Translations under genes and position numbers: made by a program | The notes under the pieces: model-generated | What the model saw: only the letters and a program-made list of their open reading frames with translations | Told to the model about the DNA's origin: nothing | Databases searched by the model: none | Assembly (NCBI GenBank): GCA_902406135.1 | Contig: CABPCX010000023.1 | Span: 1 to 11,856, forward strand | Source: an uncultured Eubacteriales bacterium | GTDB taxonomy: Bacteria > Bacillota > Clostridia > Lachnospirales > Anaerotignaceae | Direction of reading: 5' to 3' | Length of the DNA: 11,856 nt | Part shown: positions 1 through 5,900 of the stretch, in pieces | How positions within the stretch are numbered: position 1 is the first letter of the stretch | How the letters are laid out: each line of letters starts with the position of its first letter

Positions 1-1
1 T

Positions 2-46
2 ATACTGATTCTGTATAGTAAGCTTAAAAATATTTTGCCCGGATAA
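2..46 (+). CDS. Possible C-terminal end of an upstream gene (partial)
   Basis: One forward frame stays open from the window edge to a TAA at 44-46 and reads ILILYSKLKNILPG. The short hydrophobic run followed by a basic patch could be the end of a membrane protein. The other two forward frames close within the first 20 bases. Fourteen codons are far too few to establish coding, and the stop lies inside a hairpin (38-60). This may simply be non-coding DNA. Confidence 0.2.
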   Translation: MLILYSKLKNILPG

Positions 47-184
47 GGAAACTTCCCGGGTCGGTATAAATATTATGGAATGGAGGCTGAAGCAGGGACA
101 GCCAAAGAATGCCCTAAGAATTGTTGCCGTCTGCATACTCCAAAGGTCTGAGCACATATCAAAGGGGCCGCAAAGCGCTGGCGG
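38..184 (+). other. Candidate structured leader RNA upstream of the beta-sandwich gene
   Basis: Several local structures are visible. A hairpin at 38-60 has CCCGG (38-42) pairing with CCGGG (56-60), with an inner AAG/CTT stem capped by a GAAA tetraloop (48-51). A second stem pairs GGCTG (85-89) with CAGCC (99-103). A third pairs CCGC (168-171) with GCGG (181-184). TATGG (74-78) and CCTAAG (113-118) are the two halves of the classical 11-nucleotide receptor for GAAA tetraloops, although the helix above the receptor is not continuous. The stretch has no convincing reading frame. I cannot match it to a known riboswitch, and it could be an ordinary untranslated region. Confidence 0.25.
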
Positions 185-258
185 TTAAAATTCAAAGGGC
201 GGACAGATTGTTTTCTTCCAAGGTCCATAAAATAAAACTTATATAATCGGAGGATATT

Positions 259-1122
259 ATGGCAGATATTAAACAGGACATACTGAGCTTACAGTACAGC
301 CCTAATTTTACACTTGAAGGAATACAGGAAGCGAATATCGACCTTGAACTTCCTCCCGCCCCGGCGACGGCTGCGAGCGTATACGGTGTGGTAACCGACG
401 GTACGGACCCCATTCCCAATGCCACGGTCAAACTTTTTGACAGCATGGGTATGCCCTATAAGCATACTCTTACGGACAGCTTAGGAGCATACTCCATTAC
501 AGACATTCCCGCAGGAACATACAGCCTTGCCGCTGTAGCTGAAGGATACCGTCTCAGTGACGCCTTTGGAATGACTTTAGTGGCAGGTTCTGCCCTTCAG
601 GCAAACCTTACCTGTGTTGCCGACACTACGCTTGTTCTTGGAGCCATAGCCGGTGTGCTTACAGCAACTACGCTTCAGGGAATTTCCGTTCCCCTTGCCG
701 GAGGAAAAATAACTTTGAAAAATTCCGCAGGAGACACTGTAGCTTCCACCTATGCAGCCGATGACGGAGAGTTTACTTTCTATGACCTGGCTGACGGAGT
801 ATATACTCTCATTTCTTCAGCGGACGGATATCTTCCTTCATCAAGTATGACGGCTGTCATAGAAAAGGGCTCCATTGCCAACATATCTATGACAATGGTG
901 ACGGATTCCAGGACATATAACGGTACAGTCAGCGGTATTATCCGCAACAAAACAGGCCAGACAGTGGCAGGATGCTTTGTAGGTCTCTATGAGATAGTCA
1001 AAGCAGGAGAGCTTACTCAGGAAAAACTTGTTGCCGTAACAAAAACAAATGCTGCCGGAAAATATATGTTCGGAAGCGTAAACGGCGGAAATTACAAGAT
1101 AAAAGCCAAACTGGAACAGTAA
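259..1122 (+). CDS. Three-repeat carboxypeptidase-regulatory/Cna-B-like beta-sandwich protein
   Basis: 287 residues. After an N-terminal segment of about 38 residues there are three similar beta-sandwich units at about 40-118, 128-212 and 219-287. Each has the pattern V-x-G-x-(V/I)-x-(N/D) ... A-x-V-x-L ... (D/N)-x-x-G-x-(Y/F)-x-(F/I)-x-(D/S)-(I/L/V)-x-x-G-x-Y, typical of CarboxypepD_reg and Cna-B domains. This is clearest as DSLGAYSITDIPAGTYSL in repeat 1 and DDGEFTFYDLADGVYTL in repeat 2. Such domains usually act as stalks or binding modules on surface proteins. Here there is no signal peptide, transmembrane helix, LPxTG motif or other anchor, so the location is unclear: cytoplasm, non-classical export, or a spore or structural layer. 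The ATG at 259 is preceded by CGGAGG at 248-253. The gene stands alone, with hairpin-bearing spacers on both sides. The domain type is well supported; the function is unknown. Confidence 0.85.
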   Translation: MADIKQDILSLQYSPNFTLEGIQEANIDLELPPAPATAASVYGVVTDGTDPIPNATVKLFDSMGMPYKHTLTDSLGAYSITDIPAGTYSLAAVAEGYRLSDAFGMTLVAGSALQANLTCVADTTLVLGAIAGVLTATTLQGISVPLAGGKITLKNSAGDTVASTYAADDGEFTFYDLADGVYTLISSADGYLPSSSMTAVIEKGSIANISMTMVTDSRTYNGTVSGIIRNKTGQTVAGCFVGLYEIVKAGELTQEKLVAVTKTNAAGKYMFGSVNGGNYKIKAKLEQ

Positions 1123-1315
1123 CGGCAGCAGGCTGACAGAAAACAGCCGGGCCTTTGCGGTAAATGTGCTGTTATATGACGGCAGGCGCTTATGAGGCTT
1201 GAAAAATATCATATTAAGTCAGGCACGGAGAGAGGCATTGGCCCGGGCAGGTCTTTAGAGACTGTATAGAAGCTGATTTTCTGTCACATCAGACTGGCTT
1301 TGCGGCACTGGACAA

Positions 1316-1353
1316 AAGGAACCCCGGACAGTGTAAAACTTCCGGGGAACCTT
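1316..1353 (+). terminator. Imperfect GC-rich hairpin, possible weak terminator of the beta-sandwich gene
   Basis: AAGG (1316-1319) pairs with CCTT (1350-1353). After a symmetric AA/AA internal loop, CCCCGGA (1322-1328) pairs with TCCGGGG (1341-1347). The sequence after it (CTTTGAG) is only weakly T-rich, so this is either a poor intrinsic terminator or another RNA structure. It lies about 190 bases after the stop codon at 1120-1122. Confidence 0.35.
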
Positions 1354-1423
1354 CTTTGAGATATAAACGTCTCAGGTGCATAGCTTAAGCCAATTTACAT
1401 AAAAGACAGGCCTGCAAATATAA

Positions 1424-1449
1424 AAAAGCTCCTTTAATAAGGAGCTTTT
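1424..1449 (-). terminator. Rho-independent terminator of the moxR-DUF58 operon, possibly bidirectional
   Basis: A perfect 11-base-pair stem, AAAAGCTCCTT (1424-1434) with AAGGAGCTTTT (1439-1449), has a 4-base loop. Read on the minus strand it begins about 20 bases after the DUF58 stop and runs into a six-T tract followed by ATATT. On the plus strand only four Ts follow the GC part, so it may also stop rightward transcripts, less efficiently. Confidence 0.88.
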
Positions 1450-1469
1450 GCTGTATTCTATGTTTTTTA

Positions 1470-2336
1470 TTATTTAAGCAGTTCGCCTATGGCTGCAATA
1501 AGGGGAGTGGAATTGTCAAAGGAATAAAATCCTGCCTCATTTTTAAGGGCAAAGGTCTTAAGCTCATTTCTGAAAGAAGAAAGGGCCTTTGCGTAGCGGT
1601 CAAGGATTTCAGGAGTCATTTCCAGCTCACGGGTATTTTTTGTCTCGCTGTCGATAAGTTTTACATTTCCCTTTTCCTCGGGAATGACCTCACTGCGGTC
1701 AAGTATCTGCACCATGGATACGGTCTGTTTTTTGCTTCTTAAAAGCTTTACCGCCGAGTCATAGCCGTCCTCGGAAAAGAAATCCGATACTATAAGGGAG
1801 ATTCCTTCTCCCAGTCTTTCGCCGGCAAGGGAGGACACGGACTTGTTTAAGGCTGTTTTTGATGAGGCGTTCTGCTCCAGACCTTCAAGAAATGCCACGG
1901 CCTTCGGAAAGGACTGCTTTGACGTAAGGGCGGTGCATCTTTGGGTGCTGTCGGAATCAACAACAAATATATTTACCATATCCGAGTTGTTTAAGGCAAT
2001 GTATGCGGCTGATGCGGCAAAGGCTGCGGCATAGTCCCATTTTGCCTCATAATGGCGCATGGACATACTGCCGTCCAGTATTATATTCAGTACAGCCTGC
2101 CTTTCTTCGTTGAACAGCTTCGTATACAGCCTTCCGAATCTGGCATAGCCGTTCCAGTCAACTCGTCTCAGGTCGTCGCCCTGGGTATATTCCCTGAAAT
2201 CCGAAAATTCCAGAGAGGAACCCTTGGCTGATGACTTTCTTGCGCCTGCGGAATTGCCTGACAATCTTTTCTTTATGGCTATATCCAGGGTATCCAGTCT
2301 GGCCAGATGTTCGTTTGTAAGCAGATCTCTTATCAT
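1470..2336 (-). CDS. DUF58 domain protein (von Willebrand factor A-like), MoxR partner
   Basis: 288 residues, soluble, belonging to the short cytosolic type of DUF58 rather than the longer type with an N-terminal membrane hairpin. The DUF58 signature EFSDFREYTQGDDLRRVDW is at 43-61. It is followed by a vWA-like fold whose D-x-S-x-S metal site reads DGSMSM (88-93), with a second acidic strand end SDFF (184-187). DUF58 proteins are regularly encoded next to MoxR ATPases and are thought to work with them as an ATP-driven chaperone or maturation pair, often connected with the cell envelope. The ATG at 2336 follows the moxR stop by 2 bases, and its ribosome binding site GAGGAG (2345-2350) lies within the last moxR codons, so translation is probably coupled. 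No transglutaminase-like or other usual third member follows; a terminator comes next. The client protein is unknown. Confidence 0.92.
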   Translation of the reverse strand: MIRDLLTNEHLARLDTLDIAIKKRLSGNSAGARKSSAKGSSLEFSDFREYTQGDDLRRVDWNGYARFGRLYTKLFNEERQAVLNIILDGSMSMRHYEAKWDYAAAFAASAAYIALNNSDMVNIFVVDSDSTQRCTALTSKQSFPKAVAFLEGLEQNASSKTALNKSVSSLAGERLGEGISLIVSDFFSEDGYDSAVKLLRSKKQTVSMVQILDRSEVIPEEKGNVKLIDSETKNTRELEMTPEILDRYAKALSSFRNELKTFALKNEAGFYSFDNSTPLIAAIGELLK

Positions 2337-2338
2337 GA

Positions 2339-3307
2339 TCAGATCTCCTCTTTCAGAAGTTCATCGATTATATCTTCTACCTTTACTCCGTCGGAAAGGG
2401 CTTCAAAATTAAGGAATACTCTGTGGCGCAGAACGTCATAGGCCACGTCTTTTATATCTTCATAGGCCACGTTATATCTTCCCTTTGAAAGGGCGTTTAT
2501 TCTGGCTGTTCTTATGATGGCCTGGGCACCTCGGGGGCTTGAGCCGTAACGTACGTATTTTTTAACGGCTTCGGGTGAGGCGTCAAGCTCGGGATGGCTC
2601 TTTATTATTATATCCATGGCATATTCGGCCACAGCGTCGGCCACGGGAACTTCAAGGGCAATGTCACGCATTTCCTTTATTTTGTCGCCTGTGAAAAGCT
2701 TCTGTGCCTGGGCTTCTCTTTTTCCTGTGGTTATGCTGACAATATCCAAAAGTTCTTCCTTTGAAGGGAACTTGACATCAAGCTTGAATATGAAACGGTC
2801 AAGCTGCGCCTCGGGAAGGGGATATGTTCCCTCAAGCTCCAGGGGGTTCTGGGTAGCAAGGACAAAGAAGGGGTCAGGCAGAGAATAGGTTGTATTTCCT
2901 GCTGTGACTGTCTTTTCCTGCATGGCCTCAAGCAGAGCGGAATGGGTCTTGGGCGTAGCTCGGTTAATTTCGTCGGCAAGGACGATATTTGCGAATACGG
3001 GTCCCTTTTTAAATGATACGGAGCCGCTTTCCGCATCCATCATATTTGTTCCGGTAACGTCGGCGGGCATAAGGTCGGGAGTGAACTGTATTCTTGAAAA
3101 GCTCAAGTCCATTACCTTGGCAACGGTTTTAACGAGCTGGGTTTTTCCTGTTCCGGGCAGACCCTCTAAAAGGACGTTGCCGTCAGCTATCATAGAAATT
3201 ATTATTTTATGTATAACATCTTTCTGTCCGATAATGTCCTTGGATATTTCATCTTCAATACGCTTGAAATCATCGGCAAAAGATTTGATTTTCTGTTCAT
3301 CAGCCAT
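2339..3307 (-). CDS. MoxR-family AAA+ ATPase
   Basis: 322 residues, the usual length of a MoxR ATPase. Walker A is GLPGTGKTQ (49-57), Walker B is IVLADEINRA (108-117), sensor 1 is FVLATQNP (148-155), the arginine-finger region is EAQLDRF (166-172) and sensor 2 is GSSPRGAQA (255-263). All expected catalytic residues are present. MoxR ATPases form hexamers that remodel or activate protein complexes and usually act with vWA/DUF58 proteins, as encoded immediately downstream here. The ATG at 3307 has a good AGGAGG site just upstream. It is the first gene of a two-gene operon with its own sigma-A promoter, divergent from the AI-2E permease. The family is certain; the target is not visible. Confidence 0.95.
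   Translation of the reverse strand: MADEQKIKSFADDFKRIEDEISKDIIGQKDVIHKIIISMIADGNVLLEGLPGTGKTQLVKTVAKVMDLSFSRIQFTPDLMPADVTGTNMMDAESGSVSFKKGPVFANIVLADEINRATPKTHSALLEAMQEKTVTAGNTTYSLPDPFFVLATQNPLELEGTYPLPEAQLDRFIFKLDVKFPSKEELLDIVSITTGKREAQAQKLFTGDKIKEMRDIALEVPVADAVAEYAMDIIIKSHPELDASPEAVKKYVRYGSSPRGAQAIIRTARINALSKGRYNVAYEDIKDVAYDVLRHRVFLNFEALSDGVKVEDIIDELLKEEI
2345..2350 (-). promoter_or_regulatory. Ribosome binding site of the DUF58 gene inside moxR
   Basis: GAGGAG on the minus strand, 8 bases before the DUF58 ATG, is made of the Glu-Glu codons just before the final Ile of moxR. The moxR TGA (2339-2341) falls between the site and the DUF58 ATG, which favours re-initiation by ribosomes finishing moxR. 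Confidence 0.75.
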
Positions 3308-3339
3308 AATTAGGAACCTCCTGTAATTTATTTACTTTT

Positions 3340-3369
3340 AGTATAAATGCCCTTTGGCACAGCGGTCAA
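3340..3369 (-). promoter_or_regulatory. Sigma-A promoter of the moxR-DUF58 operon
   Basis: On the minus strand, -35 TTGACC (3364-3369) and -10 TATACT (3340-3345) are separated by 18 bases. Transcription would begin near 3333, leaving a leader of about 25 bases with the AGGAGG site. The -10 and the bases after it (TATACTAAAAGTAAA, 3331-3345) recur exactly at 5744-5758 on the plus strand. Confidence 0.75.
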
Positions 3370-3428
3370 TCGGATTAAGATTTATTTAAGAAAAAGGTAA
3401 TCAAACTATAGTAAAAGAGGGGCCTATA

Positions 3429-3437
3429 TGTTAGAAT
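3429..3437 (+). promoter_or_regulatory. Candidate extended -10 promoter for the AI-2E permease operon
   Basis: TGTTAGAAT is an extended -10 (TG, one base, TAGAAT at 3432-3437), placed about 37 bases before the TTG start. No good -35 hexamer lies at the right distance, which is acceptable for an extended -10 promoter. The same nine bases occur before the gene at 6886-7359. Confidence 0.45.
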
Positions 3438-3473
3438 GGTGCCGTAAGGAGTAGATAAGAGAGGTGAGTTTCC

Positions 3474-4745
3474 TTGAGAAAATATAAGCTGGATAAAAAG
3501 TATGTAAAGATAGCGGTATACAGCTTTGCGGTTCTTGCATCCTGCATTCTGCTGATGCGGTTTTTGGATAATATAGGAGCATTTTTCGGCTCTCTCGGAG
3601 GATTTATCGATAAGGTGACGGATATACTTATCACCTTCATATACGGATTTTGTATTGCCTTTTTCTTTACACCTCTTGTAAACTTTTTGGAAAAATTCAT
3701 CGGAAAACATTCAGCCCGCCTTTCGGCCCGTCCAAGAATATTAAGAAACCTTACGATACTTATAACCTACGTTATGTTTATAGGCTGTTTTATATGGCTT
3801 ATGGTATATATGATACCTACTGTTGTGCAGAGCTTTAACTCACTGGTTATATCCCTGCCTGAAAATATGGAGAGCCTGCTGGACAGACTTCCTGATATGG
3901 TTTCGGGATTTGACGATGATACGGCACAGAGCATCATAAAGTCAGTCAATCAGATAGCGGAGCCCATACAAAGACAGATAAACAATCTGCCGGGATTTAT
4001 TCAGGAACGCTTTAACGGAGAAAATATAAAGGAATTCGTAAGCAGCACGGTAAACGTGGTAACTGCCATTATCAATTTTGTAATAGGAATAATAATAAGT
4101 TTCTATATGCTTTCTACTAAGGAAGAAATAGCCATGGGATGCAAAAAGTTCTGTTATGCAGCCCTTGACGAAGGCCGTGCGGAAAGATTCATACAGAATA
4201 TGCAGAGAGTAAATGTTATTTTCCAGAATTTCGTTTTGGGAAAACTGCTCGATGCCATTGTGCTGGGCGTTATGTGCTTTATAGGAATGGTCATAATGAG
4301 AATACCCTATGCCGTTGCAATAAGCATAATTATCGGCGTATCCAATATGATACCCTACATCGGACCCTTTATCGGAACAATACCTGCCGTATTTATAGTA
4401 CTGCTTGTCAGCCCCATAAAGGCCCTTTGGCTGCTCATATACATAATAGCCATTCAGCAGGTGGACAACTACATAATATGCCCGAAACTCCTTGGCGACC
4501 CTACGGGACTTACTCCCCTTCAGGTGCTTTTTGCCATCGCGGTTGGAGCATATTTCGGCGGAGCCTTTGGTATGTTCATAAGTGTTCCCGTAATTGCCTC
4601 CATAAAACTGTTTGTATCTGAGGCAGTAAACAGAAGATACCGTGAAAAATATCCCCATGGTTCTCCCGGACTTTCGGCAGATGACGATGACGATTTGTGG
4701 GACCCCGGGGACGATGACTTTGTCGAGGATATACCCGACGACTGA
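3474..4745 (+). CDS. AI-2E family transporter (PF01594-type membrane permease)
   Basis: 423 residues with about eight hydrophobic segments: near 11-30, two between 48 and 75, 93-117, 190-213, and a block from 258 to 378. The soluble insert at about 118-190 and the conserved NMIPYIGPFIGTIPA (291-305) and QQVDNYIICPKLLG (328-341) are hallmarks of the family. Members range from exporters of the AI-2 signal to Na+/H+ antiporters and sporulation-related YtvI-like proteins, so the family name does not show that this one moves AI-2. The start is a TTG preceded by GAGGTGAG at 3461-3468. The C-terminal tail (403-423) is strikingly acidic, with a run of five Asp followed by further Asp/Glu, and probably faces the cytoplasm. 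The CPBP protease gene begins 30 bases downstream in the same operon. Confidence 0.92.
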   Translation: MRKYKLDKKYVKIAVYSFAVLASCILLMRFLDNIGAFFGSLGGFIDKVTDILITFIYGFCIAFFFTPLVNFLEKFIGKHSARLSARPRILRNLTILITYVMFIGCFIWLMVYMIPTVVQSFNSLVISLPENMESLLDRLPDMVSGFDDDTAQSIIKSVNQIAEPIQRQINNLPGFIQERFNGENIKEFVSSTVNVVTAIINFVIGIIISFYMLSTKEEIAMGCKKFCYAALDEGRAERFIQNMQRVNVIFQNFVLGKLLDAIVLGVMCFIGMVIMRIPYAVAISIIIGVSNMIPYIGPFIGTIPAVFIVLLVSPIKALWLLIYIIAIQQVDNYIICPKLLGDPTGLTPLQVLFAIAVGAYFGGAFGMFISVPVIASIKLFVSEAVNRRYREKYPHGSPGLSADDDDDLWDPGDDDFVEDIPDD

Positions 4746-4763
4746 TAACATTAGATTAACTGC

Positions 4764-4770
4764 GAGGTGG
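4764..4770 (+). promoter_or_regulatory. Ribosome binding site that fixes the CPBP start
   Basis: GAGGTGG lies 5 bases before TTG 4776. The in-frame GTG at 4767-4769 is part of this site and has no Shine-Dalgarno sequence of its own, so TTG 4776 is the likely start. Confidence 0.7.
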
Positions 4771-4775
4771 CATAC

Positions 4776-5711
4776 TTGAGCCAGACATCAAGAACATACA
4801 GCTTTTTTCTCATATATATTTTTTTGAATTACGTAAGCGGATTTATAGTAACGGCAGCCATGGGACAAAACGGCAACCAGATGCTGTTTTCCATATTGTG
4901 GCAGCTGGTATTCTTTATTCCGGTTATATATATAGGCGTAAAAATGTCGGGACAGAAACCAAAGGAAGTACTTTCCGTCTGGAAGGTAAGTCCTGCGGAT
5001 ATACTTTTGGCAGGAACTCTTATAATAGGACTTATGCCGGTACTGTCACTGCTTTCGGCCCTTATGAGCCTGTTTTTCCCAAATGCTTCGGCAGATACCC
5101 TTGGTACGGCCAGCCAGTATCCTCTGTGGATGAGCATTATTTCCTTATGCGTCATACCGGCGGTATGTGAGGAACTTATTTTTAGAGGCATTGTATTTTC
5201 GGGGCTCAAAAATATGGAGCTTAAAAAGGCCTGCGCGGTGGGAGGAATTATATTTGCCGTTGCCCATTTCAGCCTCCAGGCGTTTTTGTATACGTTTTTT
5301 ATAGGATATATATTTTGTTATATAGTTTACCGCACAAGGTCGGTCATACCTTGTATGGTTACCCACTTTACTCTGAATTTTACTCAGGTAATGATGTATA
5401 AAATGTCGGCGGCTGTGGAAGAAGCCGTTTCCCAGCAGATGCAGGGGATAACCATGAGCGATATTATTTTTGAATATGTTTCGCTGTCTCTTTTTGCTAT
5501 TCCAATAATAGCCGGAATAATATTTCTTATGGGCAAAAAGTACGGAAGACCAAGGAAACTTCTTAAAAATAAAAATATAATCCTTATCGAAAACGAGAGC
5601 GTACTGGACTATAACCCCCAGAAGCTTTATGCGGAAAAAGCCGTTAATTTCAGGTTTATAGTCATAATTGTCATATATTTTGTGATTGTTTTGTCTCAAT
5701 ATTTTGTATAA
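4776..5711 (+). CDS. CPBP family intramembrane metalloprotease
   Basis: 311 residues from the TTG at 4776; a longer start at GTG 4767 would add three residues but overlaps the ribosome binding site. It is a polytopic membrane protein with hydrophobic segments throughout and a final helix at the extreme C-terminus. The CPBP (CAAX protease and bacteriocin-processing, Rce1/ABI) signature is present: the EExxxR motif in CEELIFRG (Glu 132-133), a first metal or catalytic His in FAVAHF (164), and HFTLNF with His 197 and Asn 201. Such enzymes cleave substrates within the membrane. In Gram-positive bacteria some give self-immunity to bacteriocins, but no bacteriocin gene is visible nearby. It is the second gene of the operon with the AI-2E permease and is followed by a strong terminator. 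A charged cytoplasmic stretch (about 255-292) precedes the last helix. The substrate is unknown. Confidence 0.92.
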   Translation: MSQTSRTYSFFLIYIFLNYVSGFIVTAAMGQNGNQMLFSILWQLVFFIPVIYIGVKMSGQKPKEVLSVWKVSPADILLAGTLIIGLMPVLSLLSALMSLFFPNASADTLGTASQYPLWMSIISLCVIPAVCEELIFRGIVFSGLKNMELKKACAVGGIIFAVAHFSLQAFLYTFFIGYIFCYIVYRTRSVIPCMVTHFTLNFTQVMMYKMSAAVEEAVSQQMQGITMSDIIFEYVSLSLFAIPIIAGIIFLMGKKYGRPRKLLKNKNIILIENESVLDYNPQKLYAEKAVNFRFIVIIVIYFVIVLSQYFV

Positions 5712-5716
5712 CACTA

Positions 5717-5749
5717 TTGATATTTTTTGGAAATCTGATATTATATACT
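5717..5749 (+). promoter_or_regulatory. Promoter-like sequence upstream of a terminator, before degV
   Basis: TTGATA (5717-5722) is followed 18 bases later by TTATAT (5741-5746), overlapping a good -10-like TATACT (5744-5749). The segment 5744-5758 is identical to the -10 and early transcribed region of the moxR promoter. The spacing to TATACT itself is too long for a standard promoter, so this may be chance in AT-rich DNA. If active, its transcript would begin directly before the terminator at 5762. Confidence 0.35.
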
Positions 5750-5761
5750 AAAAGTAAAATA

Positions 5762-5793
5762 AAAAGGCAATGATGTAACCATCATTGTCTTTT
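5762..5793 (+). terminator. Rho-independent terminator after the AI-2E/CPBP operon
   Basis: A 14-base-pair stem runs 5762-5775 with 5780-5793, with one G-T wobble and the 4-base loop TAAC. Its core is CAATGATG pairing with CATCATTG. A TTTT run closes the stem and another T-rich stretch (5798-5802) follows. It lies 50 bases after the CPBP stop codon. It also lies within a possible degV leader. Confidence 0.88.
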
Positions 5794-5817
5794 ATGCTTT
5801 TTATAGGGAAAAAACAT

Positions 5818-5841
5818 AAAAACGGTTTTATAACTGTTTTT
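5818..5841 (+). terminator. Second AT-rich hairpin before degV
   Basis: AAAAACGGTT (5818-5827) pairs with AACTGTTTTT (5832-5841) around a TTAT loop, with one G-T pair, and is followed by two more Ts. It is weaker than the hairpin at 5762 and may be a back-up terminator or part of the degV leader. Confidence 0.4.
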
Positions 5842-5889
5842 TTGAAAAATGTTTGAAAATCAACAAAAAAATATATTTTGTTTATTTAC

Positions 5890-5895
5890 GGAGGA
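5890..5895 (+). promoter_or_regulatory. Ribosome binding site that fixes the degV start
   Basis: GGAGGA lies 5 bases before ATG 5901. An upstream in-frame TTG at 5853 has no such site and would add 16 lysine- and aromatic-rich residues that the family lacks, so ATG 5901 is preferred. Confidence 0.75.
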
Positions 5896-5900
5896 AGAAT

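Larger units (their letters stand above)
1123..1469. other. 347-base intergenic region with hairpins, no convincing gene
   Basis: This stretch separates the beta-sandwich gene from the convergent DUF58 gene. It holds a GGCTG/CAGCC stem (1131-1135 with 1144-1148), a long imperfect hairpin at 1316-1353, a small TGAGA/TCTCA stem (1357-1361 with 1370-1374) and a strong terminator at 1424-1449. Open frames in it lack ribosome binding sites or are shadows of the neighbouring gene. I see no tRNA, insertion sequence or repeat array. Confidence 0.6.

Noticed and set aside
85..184. Resemblance to a cyclic di-GMP-I (GEMM) riboswitch: GCCGCAAAGC at 167-176 and AAAG...GCCCTAAG near 104-118
   Set aside because: The conserved GCAAACC start, the GGACGCAAAGC strand and the third helix do not appear in the right order or spacing, so only short fragments match.
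242..247. Perfect TATAAT just before the beta-sandwich gene
   Set aside because: It abuts the ribosome binding site, so a transcript starting from it would lack that site, and no suitable -35 is present.
1297..1306. Inverted copy of GCCGCAAAGC flanking the beta-sandwich gene (167-176 plus strand, 1297-1306 minus strand)
   Set aside because: Ten bases within two spacers of this size can match by chance, and the surrounding bases do not match, so it is not evidence of a mobile element.
3942..4751. Long open frame antisense to the AI-2E permease gene
   Set aside because: It lacks a ribosome binding site and is rich in Tyr, His and Ser as expected from the complement of a hydrophobic gene; the sense gene has clear family motifs.
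4767..4775. GTG start for the CPBP protease
   Set aside because: The GTG is part of the Shine-Dalgarno sequence; TTG 4776 has the correct spacing.
4776..5711. CPBP protease as bacteriocin immunity, with the AI-2E gene as a quorum-sensing exporter
   Set aside because: No bacteriocin precursor, LuxS or regulator gene is visible, and both families have many unrelated roles.
5853..5900. Upstream TTG start for degV
   Set aside because: There is no ribosome binding site, and the extra residues are unlike the family N-terminus; ATG 5901 has GGAGGA.
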